This document shows positions 1 to 12,930 of a DNA stretch of 64,000 nucleotides, in pieces (the first letter of the stretch is position 1; the number at the start of each line of letters is the position of its first letter). The stretch is taken from contig VZSF01009117.1 of assembly GCA_013398295.1 (NCBI GenBank), forward strand, positions 186,001-250,000, in the 5' to 3' direction. This DNA is from Chionis minor. Its lineage: Eukaryota; Chordata; Aves; Charadriiformes; Chionididae. The position numbers and the translations under genes are program-made. Below the pieces are notes generated by a model, which saw nothing but the letters and a program-made list of their open reading frames with translations, made no database searches and was not told the origin of the DNA.

Positions 1-3000
1 AGTGAGTAGTTTGCATTTCAACTGCTCTGCATAATTCTTGTAAGACTAACCTGGCTGTAGTTTTAAATTTCTTTTTTTTACTTACTCTCTCTCTTTTCCA
101 TATAATTTTGCAATTCTTAATAATTCCTGAATTTTAAATGAAATTATGACATAGTTTTTTTAAAAAGTAGTATTTTGGGGAGTGAGATTAAAATCATTAA
201 CTACATCTAGCACTGGGCTTTAAAAATATTAGAGGCTATGACCTGAAGAAAATAAACTGGCAAGCACTGTTATACATCTTCATATGGCAGGATACAAAAG
301 AAAGTGGAACCAAACCCCATTTAATACTGTATTCTGGTCACTCATGAACAACTTTAAACCTTTTCAAACATTGACATAAAAAACCAAAGTAACATAGCTA
401 TAAAAAAGAACACATTTTTTTCCTAAATTATAACTTTGTTCATATTCATGCAAGAAGTTTGAAATGGGCTAACCTTGTATGAATGTTTGGTTTGCCTCAC
501 CTGGAGGGAGGGGAAAAAAAAAAGTGAAGCAACGCAATCAAAGGATGTATACACTGATGATGTTAGAGAGTGATTTCATTCTAGAGACATGCAAGAGAAC
601 TCAGAAGTCTTTTTGAATCATAGCAGTCTTCTAGGGAAAAGTGAAAACAAAAGTAAAATTTAATATCCAAAAATACTCAGTGATTGGACTGTTACCATAC
701 CTATTAAATAAATAACATTATAGATAGCATCAAATGAATGAATTGTGGTAAAAATAAGACCCTACTTGATTTGCTATGCACTTCTTAGAACTACCAGAAA
801 GAGGTTCTTATCTGAAAAATAAGAGTACTAATGTGGTTCAATGTTTTTCCTAATTCCATATAGCACGTTTGTTAAGATTGTGTCAAATGGGAAGTAAATA
901 TTGCCAGAAAATAAAGAGGGGTCAATGGTCATGTCAATCGTTAGAGTGGTACAAACTTTTACGTTGCAAACATTGGCTTGAGTGTACTCTGAATATTATA
1001 ACTGTCATACCCAATATACAAACCTGAACTCTACCAGGGGAAGGAAGTAACTATGACTCTTTACACAAGTGCAAAATCTCTCTGGGTATATCATAAAATT
1101 CTGTATTCAGCTACCTTAACAGGGAATTTTTATTTCAATGATCTGTAACGAAGGAATGATTTTGTTCATTTTGCAAATCTATCTTAGTCTACACACTATT
1201 GATTTCAGTCAGTCGAGCTGCGAAGCTTGGTTAATGAAGTCGGTGCACCTAAAATAATCCTCTTTAAGAAGTATAGGAGCAAAAAGAAACTCCTACATAT
1301 CTGCATTACAGGAATCTGATTTACAACCTGGCAAACCAAGTCTAGTTTTGGTGATTGTGAGAAACTAAGAATAGTCAAGTTTTGTCATATAATATTCATG
1401 ATATTTATTAGATGGTGAGTGTTAACTCAAATTTTTGCTTGGTGAGATGAATTAGTCATTTGAAAGAGATCACTTTCTGAATTGTCTTTCTGCCCTCAGC
1501 CACATAACTTTAAAGTGTCTGCCTTTCATATTTCCGTTAAAGACCATTTTTCATAGCTTAATATAGCCATCTAAACAACATTTACTAGCAAACAACCAGT
1601 AGCTATATGGACAGCAGTGTGTTATGTAATGCAAACTCTACTGTATACTCAAGGGGGAAAAGTGAGAAACCCATTTATTTTTCAAAGACATGACTTTAAA
1701 TTTGAAGTATTTATCAGATTCAGTCTGCCAAGTTCAATATGCTAGTGTACTCTGGTAGAGAAACATGAAAGAATACTTGATATCTCAGTGCAAAGTAATC
1801 TTTCCTTTGTACCTCTCATTTTCATCTGGTATTGATCAAGATAACTGAAGCAATCTCATTTGATGCTAGCAGATAAACTGGCTAGGAGTTTGCTTCTTCC
1901 TAGTATATCAATAAAGAGGGAAGTAGTGGATTCTGGACTTTGCCTCCTCCTCCTTTCATCCCCTACCCAATCTATATTGTATTTGCAGTGATGTGGTAGA
2001 TAACAACACTGTTTATATTATTTTACAAGTTAAACTCTTCAATCATTTCTATTTCTTACCTCTTTATTTTCTAAAATAATCTCATTTTCTTACTACAATT
2101 TACTTTATTATTCTGATCTTACCCTCTATTGTGTTTTCCTTTAGTATTAGGATCATCGTTTTTGTACTGCTAGTGCTGTTGGTATTGCTACTGTTCAATG
2201 TAGTTCATGAAGAGGCACTCACATTTATTTCCTATTGTTTTACCATACCTCTTATAGGTATACTGCAACATGTCTTAACCTCTTTCATGAGCTTAAAATT
2301 TCTAGTATGCTTTGTTTACTTATGGAGTATGAGTCATTTCACATCAGAGGCCCAACGAGTCATGTCAGTACCAAGTTCTGCTGTATCACAAGGCTGCATT
2401 TATACTTGATAGCATAAAGTAAGTTCTAGGAACTTAAATGTGCTTCTCACTTCTAATACGTTTTGGGTTTTTTTTTCCTGGTTCTTATTCTCCATGTTTA
2501 TTTTACCCTGCACAGTTCACAGTAATCCGGAATTTATCTATTCTCAGCTCAACTTTGACTTCTGTTGTCTGAATATCCTAACTCCATGTGCTCAGCTCTT
2601 TGCCTTTTTCAGCTGTGATATTGTTATGCAGACGTGTTAATGCAGTTGCCTGGTTCAGGGGTCTTAACTTCCCCTACCTCCTAAAGCTAGAATATACAGT
2701 ATGTTCAAAAGGGATGAATTTCCATACTATCATTTCATGGAATATGATGAACACAGAGAAAAGAGCTTCCTAATGGCACTGAGAGTAGTGACATTTACTG
2801 AGGAAAACACAAACACTTGCACAGAAGTAGAGGAATATAGCAGTTCTCTATTTTATTTTTACATGCAAAAGTTCCTTTTCTGAGTTACAAGAAGTTTCTC
2901 CTCAAATTCTGCTACATTCTGGGCACAGGTGACTCTGGAAGATGTGCTCTAGTGTTTTGGACCAAGAACTCCAGTATTTTGTCTTCAGCTTCAGCAAGAT

Positions 3001-4119
3001 AGCAAATGCTTAGAAAAGAATGGGAAATACATTGAAAATATAGGGTAGCATTCCTCCTCACCTTTCAACAGCCAGTGGCACAAGGATTATCAGATTTGGA
3101 GGCTGCATACAAACTATTGCATTAAATGGACAACATGGGAACCATTCTCCAGGAAATTGCCTTTTCCCTTCTAAATCACTGCATGCTTTTGGTTTTATCA
3201 TTTGCCTGATAATTTCATTAGGGACCTTTTACTTTTTTTTGTTTAATGAAAAGTATCAAAAGAATCAGTTTACTTAGCTTCTCTATTTAGCTTAAAGAAC
3301 AGATAAAGTATAAAAACAAGCTTTTAGCATGCACTGGACAGAAGCATATTAAAAAAGGTTAGAACATAAACAATCTGTGCTTACACGAAGCACAGTCAGA
3401 ATTACTTTTTTAAAAGATTAACTATCAATAAAGATACTTATATTCTTGACTATTTGCTGAAGTCATAATGCTTGCTAGGAAATATGTTATAATCAGAGGT
3501 CATATCAAATTCTTAACCAATTATTGCCTACATAAAAAACCCTCTAAACTAAAATCTGTATAAGCTGACTACCATTTCTGAGACAAAACATGGTTGCACA
3601 AGCCAATTTATTTGTATCAAACTCTTCTGAATGGAGTTTTGCAAGCTATCTATGTCAAGCTCAGTAGTTTTTCTTGTTTCCCTTATTTGCTGAGAGAAAG
3701 AAATTACTGGCATGACATTGCATCAATATTTTAAATACAGATTTTCTAAATGCAAATAAGGAAAGAGTTAACAGCTATTTTCTATTTATGATGAAAAGTG
3801 CCAAGAGCTTGAAAAAAGTGGCATAAAGGAAAAAACCCTAATTCCCGATCAAGAAAACAAACCTGCTAGTCATAAATGGCCAAAGCAGCAGTGAGGAGAA
3901 TGGATATCACCAAGCTAGAATAATTTTTTAAATAAATTCTACCTAACTGCACTGACAGTGTAACACATAGGAAAAAGCAGATCACACTTAAAGGAATATT
4001 ACTGCTTCATATAAAATAATTTATTTTTCCTCCATACAAAATTCCCCCCATCCCCAATCAAAACCTTCTTAAATTTTGACTCATAAAGTCTACATAGGAC
4101 TTGTTCTTTCATCACTGTA
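1..4119. other. Non-coding AT-rich stretch, no gene seen
   Basis: I see no recognisable repeat, RNA gene or exon. Open frames are all short (92 codons or fewer), overlap each other around 2.1-2.9 kb, and have the hydrophobic, low-complexity look of chance ORFs in AT-rich DNA. Short A and T runs are the only obvious local structure. Confidence 0.7.
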
Positions 4120-4440
4120 AGGACGTTTATTGAACTCTCGAGTCCAAATCTCGCATGCTATCAGGTTTCTAGTCGCTCAGCAACCAATCCGTCATCTTTA
4201 CTCTAGTTATAAAAAGTTTTATAACCTTTCTGTCTTTAACTAAGGTTTTCTATTCTTTCACTACGCTTCTGTACCGGTAAATAAACCAGGAGCTGCAGGA
4301 AACCCCTACACAACCCTCCAGCTTAAAACACTTAGAACTTGTATAGCAAGTACTTTATGCCCAGTACAGCTGCTGGCAGAGAAATTGGCTCCGATCTTAC
4401 CTCCCACGTCTCCTGTAGCTCAAACCGCTTCCGCTGGGTA
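4120..4440 (-). promoter_or_regulatory. CpG-bearing patch with strong minus-strand splice-donor motif
   Basis: This patch holds visibly more CpG dinucleotides (about ten) than the surrounding kilobases. Read on the minus strand it contains an ETS-like AGCGGAAGCGG (4426-4436), followed about 25 bases later by GGGAG/GTAAGAT, with the exon side ending at 4401. A CCAAT-type sequence (CAACCAATC) lies near 4180 on the plus strand. That combination would fit a first exon and weak promoter transcribed leftwards. It is inference only: no TATA box or open reading frame supports it, and single good donor motifs arise by chance. Confidence 0.25.
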
Positions 4441-6979
4441 GTTGTTTATTTCTCTTTTCCTTTCATATCCCTGACCTTTTTTCTAATGTGTTGAGCTGAG
4501 TTTCGAGTCACAGTGATGAATGAGATGTGATGATGAGAATCATAGTGAGGGTGCAGCATGCAGGGCTGTTTCTCGGGCAGCATAGTAGCAGACAGAGGAG
4601 GGGGGAAGTGGAAATCTGACAGGTTTAGCTTGCTGACAGCCCATGTTTATAGGCTCTGTAAAGAATACAGATGAGACAGAGGAAACGCAGAGACGACAAT
4701 GACATAATAAATCTTAGCCACTGTGTTTTCAGCCTGAAAAAGTGAAGAAATAAAATCAAGTTTGGGATGCTGTTAATGGTTAGGCTGCCACAGAATTGAA
4801 CCTCTTCACTGTCTGCTTCTCTGGATGAGATTAATAGATACACTAGACTCCTCTGTACATTACTTCTGCCATCTGCACAAAAAATTTCAGCCCTCTCTCC
4901 CCTTTGACCACAAAATACTTTAGTTAATAACGTGAGTTAGGCATTCTGGTTACAATACACAGGGTGATCTGCATACTTCTCACCAATACACTTCAAAGTA
5001 CTTAAAGAAGAAACTTTATTTACTGCTTGGAAATACTTGGAAGATTAAAAAAAAATGGATTAAAAAAAATTGAAAAAAGAAGTGGTAAGAATAAGGTCCA
5101 GCATCTATTCTGAAAGCAGCAATCATCTCCTCAGGTCCTTCAAACACCGTGTCTGTTTGACTTCAGTGGAGCCATGCCAGTTTATATCAGGTGAGATTCT
5201 TGCCTCTAGTTTTCATTTGGGGAAAATGTAAGCTTTAGATAAATTCCAAACCACTAAATAAAGACTTCATGATTTTAGCTACTATCAAAATTCTAAACAT
5301 TTAGGGTTTTTTCCCCCTCCAAAGTCCCAGATAAAGTAAAAGTTTCCTTCACTCTTTTCAGCATATCCAGAAGAACATGACTTTTGGTATGCAACTTGAT
5401 CATCCACTCTACCTCTAACAGGGTACATCTTGCAGACAGATTTTTTCAGAGCTGCTCTGATTTCTCAGGTTCCACTTATTCCTACAAAAGCTACAACTTT
5501 TCACAATTCTCACTTACCAAAAAATAGGTCCAAGAACATAACCTATCATTGCAAAATACTTTCATTATTTTTAACCAGTTATCTTTACCATCCCCAAGCA
5601 ACAAAAGATGGCCAAAAAGCAGACTTCTACCTAATTACTGGCAAGGATAATGCAAAGTTCATTCCTTTTCAGTAGGAAGGACTGAAGACTGCAAAGTCTG
5701 TATTCATTTTCATTCATCTGAGTCCAGTGCTAGGAATACATAATATTCATCTTCCTGGCCTTTGCAGGTTACCTTATTGTTGAATGTAGCAAAGAGAAGC
5801 AACTGATCTGCAAAAAGAGGTCAAAGAGCACATCATGCACTATAATTTAAACAAAAGAAACACACTGAAACATGCTTTTCCCCCACTGTCTTCCAATAGT
5901 AACATCTACTTTTGGGCTAGCTTTCATGCTTTTAGTAGTTTCTTTCTTAATAGGAGTATGGTTTGGCCTCCAAAATTATGCATGCCATCCTACAAGTCTA
6001 ATCCGCACATGGTTGTCTAACCCATCCATCAGCAAGCAAAAGTGTAAACAGTGCAACCTTAGTTTTACAATGTGTGAAAGGCAGAGGCATAGGGGACAAA
6101 TAGTGTTATCTCCTGTAACCGACCATTAGACCAATGCACCCTTGTTGAGTCAGGAGTATGTGCTAAATTCATAAAAAGTAAGATTCGCAGAAAGGGCAAG
6201 TTTTCATGAAAACCAGACTTCTTTAAGACATGTAAAAAAAGAGCACAAGAATAATCACTAACCATTTTTGAGAGAGAGAATGATTGTCTTCCTAAACTTG
6301 GAGGCAGAGGGAAGGCTTTCATCTTCAGACCTCAAATAATTACATGGAGCTCTCAATAGTCAGTAAATTAGAAAAGTATTGTTATGATAACATATATTAA
6401 CAGAGTTTGTTAACTTGCAGAGTTAAGCGAGTTTGAGTTGTCCAGTATCTCCTAGAGAGACAAGAATCATAGCGTAGAAACTCTTAAGTTCCAATCTCCT
6501 GATCTAATTCTGAAATGATGCTGCATTACACATGCCTGCTACTTTGTAACTGCTTGTCCTGAGCCACCAAATGCTGTATTAAATGGTGTATACTTATCAG
6601 CTCCATTATATTTATGCAGAACAATACTATTTCTTGTAGTCTCTCTTGATAAACAATGACAACACAAGAAAAAGGAAATTATCTACAAGAAATTATTTCC
6701 TTTGGAACACTTTTAAAATGCTATCAGCTCTTCTCCCATAAAAATAAGGAGGATACAAAAAAAAAAGTTTAAAAAATTAATAGTTATATAAATAGAAATA
6801 ATAACAAAAATGTATGAAGTAAAAAACCCCCAACAAACAAACCATCCAACATGAACGATTAATCAATGTACGTATCTGGTACTCACCAGAGAACCAACCT
6901 TGTATACTTTCTCTTGAAATTACTGCTAATACAGATTTTTCACGATAGCTACAGTTCAATTTTTCATTTTCATCTACAG
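4441..6979. other. Non-coding stretch, no gene seen
   Basis: No recognisable gene or confident repeat. The stretch near 5150-5203 (GACTTCAGTGGA followed by a CCAGTTTATATCAGGTGAG-like segment) resembles an old interspersed amniote repeat I have seen in other reptile and bird DNA, but I cannot name the family. Other ORFs are short and overlapping. Confidence 0.6.
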
Positions 6980-7002
6980 CTGAAAATTGTCAAATTGACA
7001 AG
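6980..7002 (+). other. Candidate 23-nt microexon
   Basis: A pyrimidine-rich tract ending in CATCTACAG (AG at 6978-6979) is followed after 23 nt by AAG/GTAAGTCT, a near-perfect 5' splice site. If real, the exon would change phase (23 is not a multiple of 3); in the frame that leaves phase 0 at its 3' end it reads E-N-C-Q-I-D-K after a split first codon. No flanking coding exon is recognisable within the window, so it would belong to a transcript extending outside or to a non-coding RNA. Chance co-occurrence of the two motifs is quite possible. Confidence 0.2.
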
Positions 7003-10000
7003 GTAAGTCTCAAGCTTTTTCTGCCTGTACTTATCCTTATAAACAGGTTAGAATAAGGAAGACTGATTCTATGATTAATTTAAGTAACTTAGGTAAAGGG
7101 GAAAGAAGGCGGCAAAGTTTTTACAAGTATTCCTGTGTGGTCTTAATTCTAGCTCTTATGATGTGCTAACTTGTGAAGACAGTGGCCTTTAATGCCCATG
7201 CCTGACCTTGCCCTTCTCTCTATTAGTCTCATATTTCTCTGAAATATAGAGCAGCTCAAAACAAAAATAGTAGCTACACAAGGAGATGAGAAGTGCATGT
7301 TTTCTACCAACTGGTAATTATTTTTGCAAGCATATGCATCTTCCTAGCATTTTCTTGAGAGTATAAAAACAAACCTAACCTGTATAGTCAAAAATCTTTA
7401 TGTTCTGTTCTTTGCTTTTCAAAAATTTCTCTCTGGGGGTGTAGCTGAACAGTGAAAAAAAATTGTGGTAGAAACATAAAGTGTCTACCCACCCAAAGTC
7501 AAGCTGTCATCTCAGCTGAGGATGCTGACATTCAATGTTATATTCAGCTAAAGACAGAATGAGTGAGACGGCTGCCTGATAGGACTACCGTCAGTTGAAC
7601 TGTTTCATCCCAGACCTGGGGACTACTTCTATTGTTCTGAAAATAAGATTTTTGTTCTTTCCAGACTTTTCCCTAAACCAATCTTTCTTAGTCACTTTTT
7701 GATTTTTTGATCTATTATATTTATCTATTATACCTCAGTTATTTACAGTTACTTCTTCATTTTGTCTGTCTTAATTACCACCTTACTAAGTAGTATTTTA
7801 AATCCTAACACTGTAATTACTATTTATAAAATCATTCTATAAATAAATTCACTCTCCTTCAAAATGAAGGATGGCAGAGAAGCCTACTTCAATGAAGTTG
7901 GCTAAACTAACATGTTAGTTTCTTAACAGAGAGATAGACCTAGCACAGGCTAACTTCAGGAAACTCCCCAGACCGTACAAATCTTCCTCTGCTTTGACAA
8001 CTGCTTCAGAGAATAAATTGTTGAATTCAGGCAGAGATTGTATTGGACTCTTTGTCACGACTTTCTAATGGAAAGTCTATCGAACCTCAGTAGCTAATTA
8101 AAACCTAAAAATTTTTCCTTTTCTTGGTAGCATGCTGTAGGGGTTCGTTGTAAGTCAAAGATAAAATGCAAGATCAATGCTAACACCAAGTTCAGATGGA
8201 GTCAATGGCAATTATATCTGTTTCATGGAGGACCTCATTCCAGTATTTAAGAAGAATCAAAGCGTTGATATGCTCATAAATTAGCTTTTTTACATTACTC
8301 TTTTGGCATGAAGTGAGTAGCAATGGAATCTAGGACCCTAAGTGTTCTGGGATATACTACACAACTAGCAAATTCAGCTCCTCTACTCCTTCCTGCACAG
8401 ATGTCTCAGACCTGTAACAGCACCACATTTCACAGAGATATTTTCGTATTTGAAAAAAAAGTGTGTGTGAAAAGAGCCAGTCAATTGTCTTCTGGTAATG
8501 CTTCTGTAGCATCAGTAGAATTATTCTCATGTTCAGTCCAAGTGGTCTCTTGGATGGACGGCCTGGAGAAGGGTCTCTTTTAGCAGGGAATTAGGCTGTA
8601 GATGCAAATAAAAAAGCTCTGAGGGGAACTCTGCCAGACTCCCTGAGGTCTTCCTCTTTTCACTACGAAACAACACAGGATAAACACGGCTCCAAGAGGG
8701 AACATTATTATCTAATCAAAGAGGCATTGTATCAGTAATTATTTTTTTAGAACATCAGTTTAACTCTGTGTTCAAGTAAGTCAAACACAGAGCTTTCCTT
8801 CCTGTATGATTAACCACATGGAGTTTACTAAATAAGCAGAGCAACTGTTACCAGATCACGTGTGGTTCTGTAGAAATATCTAGTCTCCAAACAGGGACTC
8901 AGAAAAGGTTTTGCAGCTAACTGAACAGCATCTAAACAATTCAGTGAGATCTCAAGACAAAGCTAAAACCATAAAGCACAAATCACACCTTTTTCACACG
9001 ATGTCCTAATCTTTGATAATACTGCAGAGCTAACGCAGACAGTTTTCCTGTGAAAAATCTCTTAGCAGTGTCACAGCAAGAAACAGCCTTACCCCTAAAA
9101 AAGCACTCTGAGTGGGGAGGAATAGTACCGAAGGGCTCAGGCTGGGTACATGACATCCGCAAATGAATAAAGACATCCTCAAAGGGGGTTCAGAATTAAA
9201 TACTTAATCCAAAGGCTGTACAGTAAGGATCTCCTCGTCCTACTGGGAGGGCATGTCAGGGGAAGAGCATGTAAGAATGTGCATCGACTTCCTGAGGCAT
9301 TTCAGAGTCTGTTGAGAGAACAGACCTTGCTGCTTCTTTTTAAATCCCATATGATGCATGATTCACCCAGGGAATAAGACAGTTATGGAGGAAGAAATGC
9401 TAAGAGTTATTATCACACATGAAACTTTGGTAAATTTTATTTGCATGAGACTGTAGTTCCTTTTGGGTTTAGTGACCATTTTTTTCTCGAAATTTCCTAA
9501 AGGCAAGCCACAATATTTTTGGACTAGTTGTAGTTTGGAAAAAAAGAAATCTTAGTATTCCAACTTCCTTTTAAGAGAGTAGATTAATTTATCTCTTGTT
9601 TTTTTCCATACATCTTAACAGTTTGACTTATAGAATATAGATATATCGAGAGCTATAAGAAATCTACCAGTGTTTGAAAGGCCATGCAAAGTGGAGCTTG
9701 TTTGGTAATGCAAATGGGAGCCAGGAGCTTTCATCCGTGCTGCTAAGACCCAACCCGGAATTCCTCTTACTGTAATATTTGATATTGTTATCAGCAAAAA
9801 AAAAAGTTGGGGTTTGAAATTTATTTACAGTACTTTGTTACACACATTACCAACTCAAACAGATGAAACAGAATCTGAACTGAAGTCTTGGCATGAAAAA
9901 TAGTGTTGGAGCTCATTAAATCAGCTAGAATTATATAGCAGGATAGCATCCCTGTTGGAAAATCTGAATTTGGTGTCATCTTTCTCAAAATAAAGTGTTA

Positions 10001-10350
10001 ATGATTCCTCTTATGAACTTAGAGCATATGAAACAAACTTATACAATCTGTTTTTTCAAGAACTGAAGAAAATAATTTCAAATATAAAAAAAAAGAATAA
10101 AACTTAGATAGCAACCTTAACATTTTTCTCGTTCCAGCATTTGACTAGTGACTTTTAAATTTTTTAAAGAATCTTAAGAAAGTAGAATAATATTTCTGTA
10201 AGTATATATGACAATCTTCAGAGTAAAGTCTTAGTAAGTCAGACTTCACTCGGTAAAAGTTTGCCTGAGTGAAGAGCTGATGATTTGTCCCGCTATGAAT
10301 GACAATGCATCTCCACGCTAAGAATGAAAACTATATTATACCTATAAATG
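7003..10350. other. Non-coding stretch, no gene seen
   Basis: No repeat family, RNA gene or exon recognised. Open frames do not exceed 86 codons and show no domain signature. Confidence 0.65.
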
Positions 10351-10460
10351 TGTACAGGTACATATATATACATGAAAAATATAAACTGTACCTATCTGTA
10401 TATTACATACACACATATATATAACATAGATAATACATATATACACACATATCTACAAGT
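10351..10460. repeat. Imperfect TA/CA-rich simple repeat
   Basis: About 110 bp of interrupted TATA, ACAT and CACA units, including several ATATATA runs and CATACACACATATATATA-like segments. This is a degraded dinucleotide microsatellite with no coding potential. Confidence 0.8.
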
Positions 10461-10933
10461 TCAAAGCAGAATAGAATACCTACAAGTTTATATATTACCA
10501 TTATATGCAACAGAAAATCACAGCTAGGTTAGCAAAAGACATACATAGCCCCATTACTATTCCAGACGTGTTATTGGGGCAACTGTCTCATGTAAGCTTA
10601 AAACACAGTACGTAATAGCACAAACAGTAGATATGAAATAATTTTGTAGCACAACTAGCCTCCATGCCATTTTAGAATCTAGAGTGAGTATAAAGGTGAA
10701 GAATTTATCACACACTCCTTCCAGTTGGACTTTAGATTCCGTATAGAAATGATATTGGTTACTAGAAGGTTTTTTCACTCCTGAAACTGAGTAATTGTAA
10801 AATACCTGTGTTTATATTACTGAATCTCACTCTATTTTTGAACATATTTTCTGTACCTAACTAAAGTGGATGGTCTTAACGATTGTTTCAAATGAGTTAG
10901 CTTAAAAAAAGAGAATTAGATCTTTAAACACGC

Positions 10934-10986
10934 ATTTATTTATTTATTTATATTTATGTGTGTGTGTGTTTACATATATATATACA
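10934..10986. repeat. Compound microsatellite (TTTA)n-(TG)n-(TA)n
   Basis: ATTT/TTTA tetranucleotide units run into a TG dinucleotide run and then a TA run. It is a simple-sequence repeat likely to vary in length between individuals. Confidence 0.85.
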
Positions 10987-11568
10987 CAAATACTTTTTCA
11001 CTCTGTTCATACACCTTACTGACAGTTTGGAAAATCAGCAAAATCCTTTAGCTGTAATAAATCATGCTTTTCTTTCTTTCATTTATTTCTTCTCTCTGGT
11101 ATGTTTCATGTATAAAAATGTGAAAAACACAGCATACAGCAATTTAATAAGAACTAACACCGTATTAATAATCCTACTATCTGAGCTTGCAGTTGTGAGC
11201 CAGCTCCATGTTACAGAGATTCAACTCACCTGAGCCACCTGGTGAAGAACCAGGTGTGCTGAAACTGCCTGGCCTGGCTCCTTCTCCCGTGGTAGATGCA
11301 CACCAAATATGCTTTAATTATGATTTATTATATCATGAAGTTCACTATTTAACCACTTCAGTCCTGTGTGAATTTTTTTTATGTAACGTTTAACCCAGTA
11401 CATTTGCACTCATTATGCTGCTGCTAAAAACAACACTAATATTCAAGACAATGTAGGCTAATACATAGAAGACGAAGAATATGAAGAGCCTTTTCTTATA
11501 TCGGGAATGCATATATTTTAACTTGCAGAGAGGTATCAAGCTTATTACAGCTTGCCTATTCCATTTTA
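10987..11568. other. Non-coding stretch between two microsatellites
   Basis: Only short open frames, none longer than 91 codons and none with a recognisable domain. I see no repeat family. Confidence 0.6.
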
Positions 11569-11616
11569 TATGTGTATGTGTGCATGTGTGTATATATATG
11601 TGTATATATATATATG
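11569..11616. repeat. TG/TA microsatellite
   Basis: Alternating TGTG and TATATA blocks, interrupted by GCATGTG. Hydrophilic-looking short ORFs on the opposite strand here are translations of this repeat, not genes. Confidence 0.85.
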
Positions 11617-12817
11617 CTGTGTTGTTTGGCTCCATTAATGATAAATGTCATGAATGCAAACATTAAGTCACTAAGTAGTGGGAGTAACTGGTAGAGGAGA
11701 CAGAAACAGCTAGAGCCATTTTTTAAACCAAAACAATGTTTTTAAGTAACTCTAAAAAGTTTCCTACATTGTAGAAATAATTAAATGTCTAAAGTACGGT
11801 TTTGCTTTTTGTTGGGCATTCACTATTTTTGCCATTTTTTACTTGTCAGTTTAAGAGTTTTCTATGGAAATGGCTGATCTCCATGCATATGTCATCCTTT
11901 GAATATCTAGAGAGGAAGACAAGATTGCACTGTTCTCCAGAAAATAGCTATGAAAAGCCATAATATAATGAGTACTTCTTGTCTATTCCTACTTGAATAC
12001 TTCCTGTCTCCTACCAACGTCCAAAACTCCTATCACCTATTCTACATGGATACAAAGCAAAATTGAAGCTATTTGTTCATACTTCCATTATCTGTTTTCT
12101 TTTATGACAAAATCAGTCTCCTGACAGTCTAGGTGAAAGAAATGACAGTCTATAGTTCCCTCACTTATTGCCCACATACTTATTATTGACTCCGAGGTGT
12201 CTCATGCGGGAAAAAAGTTCTAGAAACCTCAAGAAAAACCCTTATAGATTACTCAAATCTAAATAGATGATTTTACTCAAAACGCCTTTTCCAATCATAA
12301 GCGATGGCATACCAGGAAATCATTGAGATTTTATGGAAAAAAAACCCAAAACAGTCATTAATTTATTCTGTATTATTTTTCATCCTTCATTGATGGTATT
12401 AAAGAAAGTACAGTATTTTTGACTGATTGCTCTGAAACAGAAAACAAAATGTCTTTTTTGATCACCAAGGAGTGTTTGTCACTGCAATACTTCCTATTTG
12501 GTCATGGAACACAGACCAACTTTTACTCTCATTTCTTCTTGAAGTTAAGAAAAAGGAAGTAATGTCTACATGTCTTAAAGTCAAGGTGAGACAGAACCCA
12601 AGAAGCTGAAAAAATAAAATATTTGGAGGATTGGTATGTGTTAAAACCAGAAAACTTTGACAAAAACAGAACCAGAAATGAAACTTCCTGCTTCAGGAAC
12701 CAAAGGACATAGCTGCAAGTTGACATGATGCCTTCACACACTCCTGAATTAGGGCTTTGAGGAATGAGCGGAAAATGAAAAGATTGCTCAAGATTGCTGG
12801 TCAAACTTTTGGCAATA
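11617..12817. other. Non-coding stretch, no gene seen
   Basis: No recognisable feature. The open frame at 12529-12804 on the minus strand (91 codons) has no recognisable domain. Confidence 0.6.
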
Positions 12818-12930
12818 ATTAGGCAGAGGCAAGCTGCCTTAGCTCAATCACATGCCAGAGTCTAAAAGCCTGTCCCTACTCTGCAACTGTCTAGTTGTAA
12901 AACCTGTGCTCTTAACCCATGCAATCAAGT
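12818..12930 (+). mobile_element. Possible MIR/CORE-SINE 3' remnant
   Basis: The order GCAGAGGCAAGCTGCC, then TCAATCACATGCCAGAGTC, then CCTGTGCTCTTAACCCATGC follows the 3' half of MIR-type SINEs: a 'gaggc' block, a 'gtcacaca..cagag' block and a 'ctcttaaccac' block. Divergence is high and the assignment is by eye. MIRs are ancient tRNA-derived SINEs that no longer move in birds. A chance resemblance cannot be excluded. Confidence 0.4.

Noticed and set aside
5150..5203. Segment resembling an old amniote interspersed repeat (GACTTCAGTGGA...)
   Set aside because: Recognised only by vague similarity; too short and unnamed to list as a firm feature.
10351..11616. Regularly spaced repeats checked as a possible CRISPR-like or satellite array
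   Set aside because: They are ordinary TA/CA/TG microsatellites with no constant repeat and variable spacer structure.
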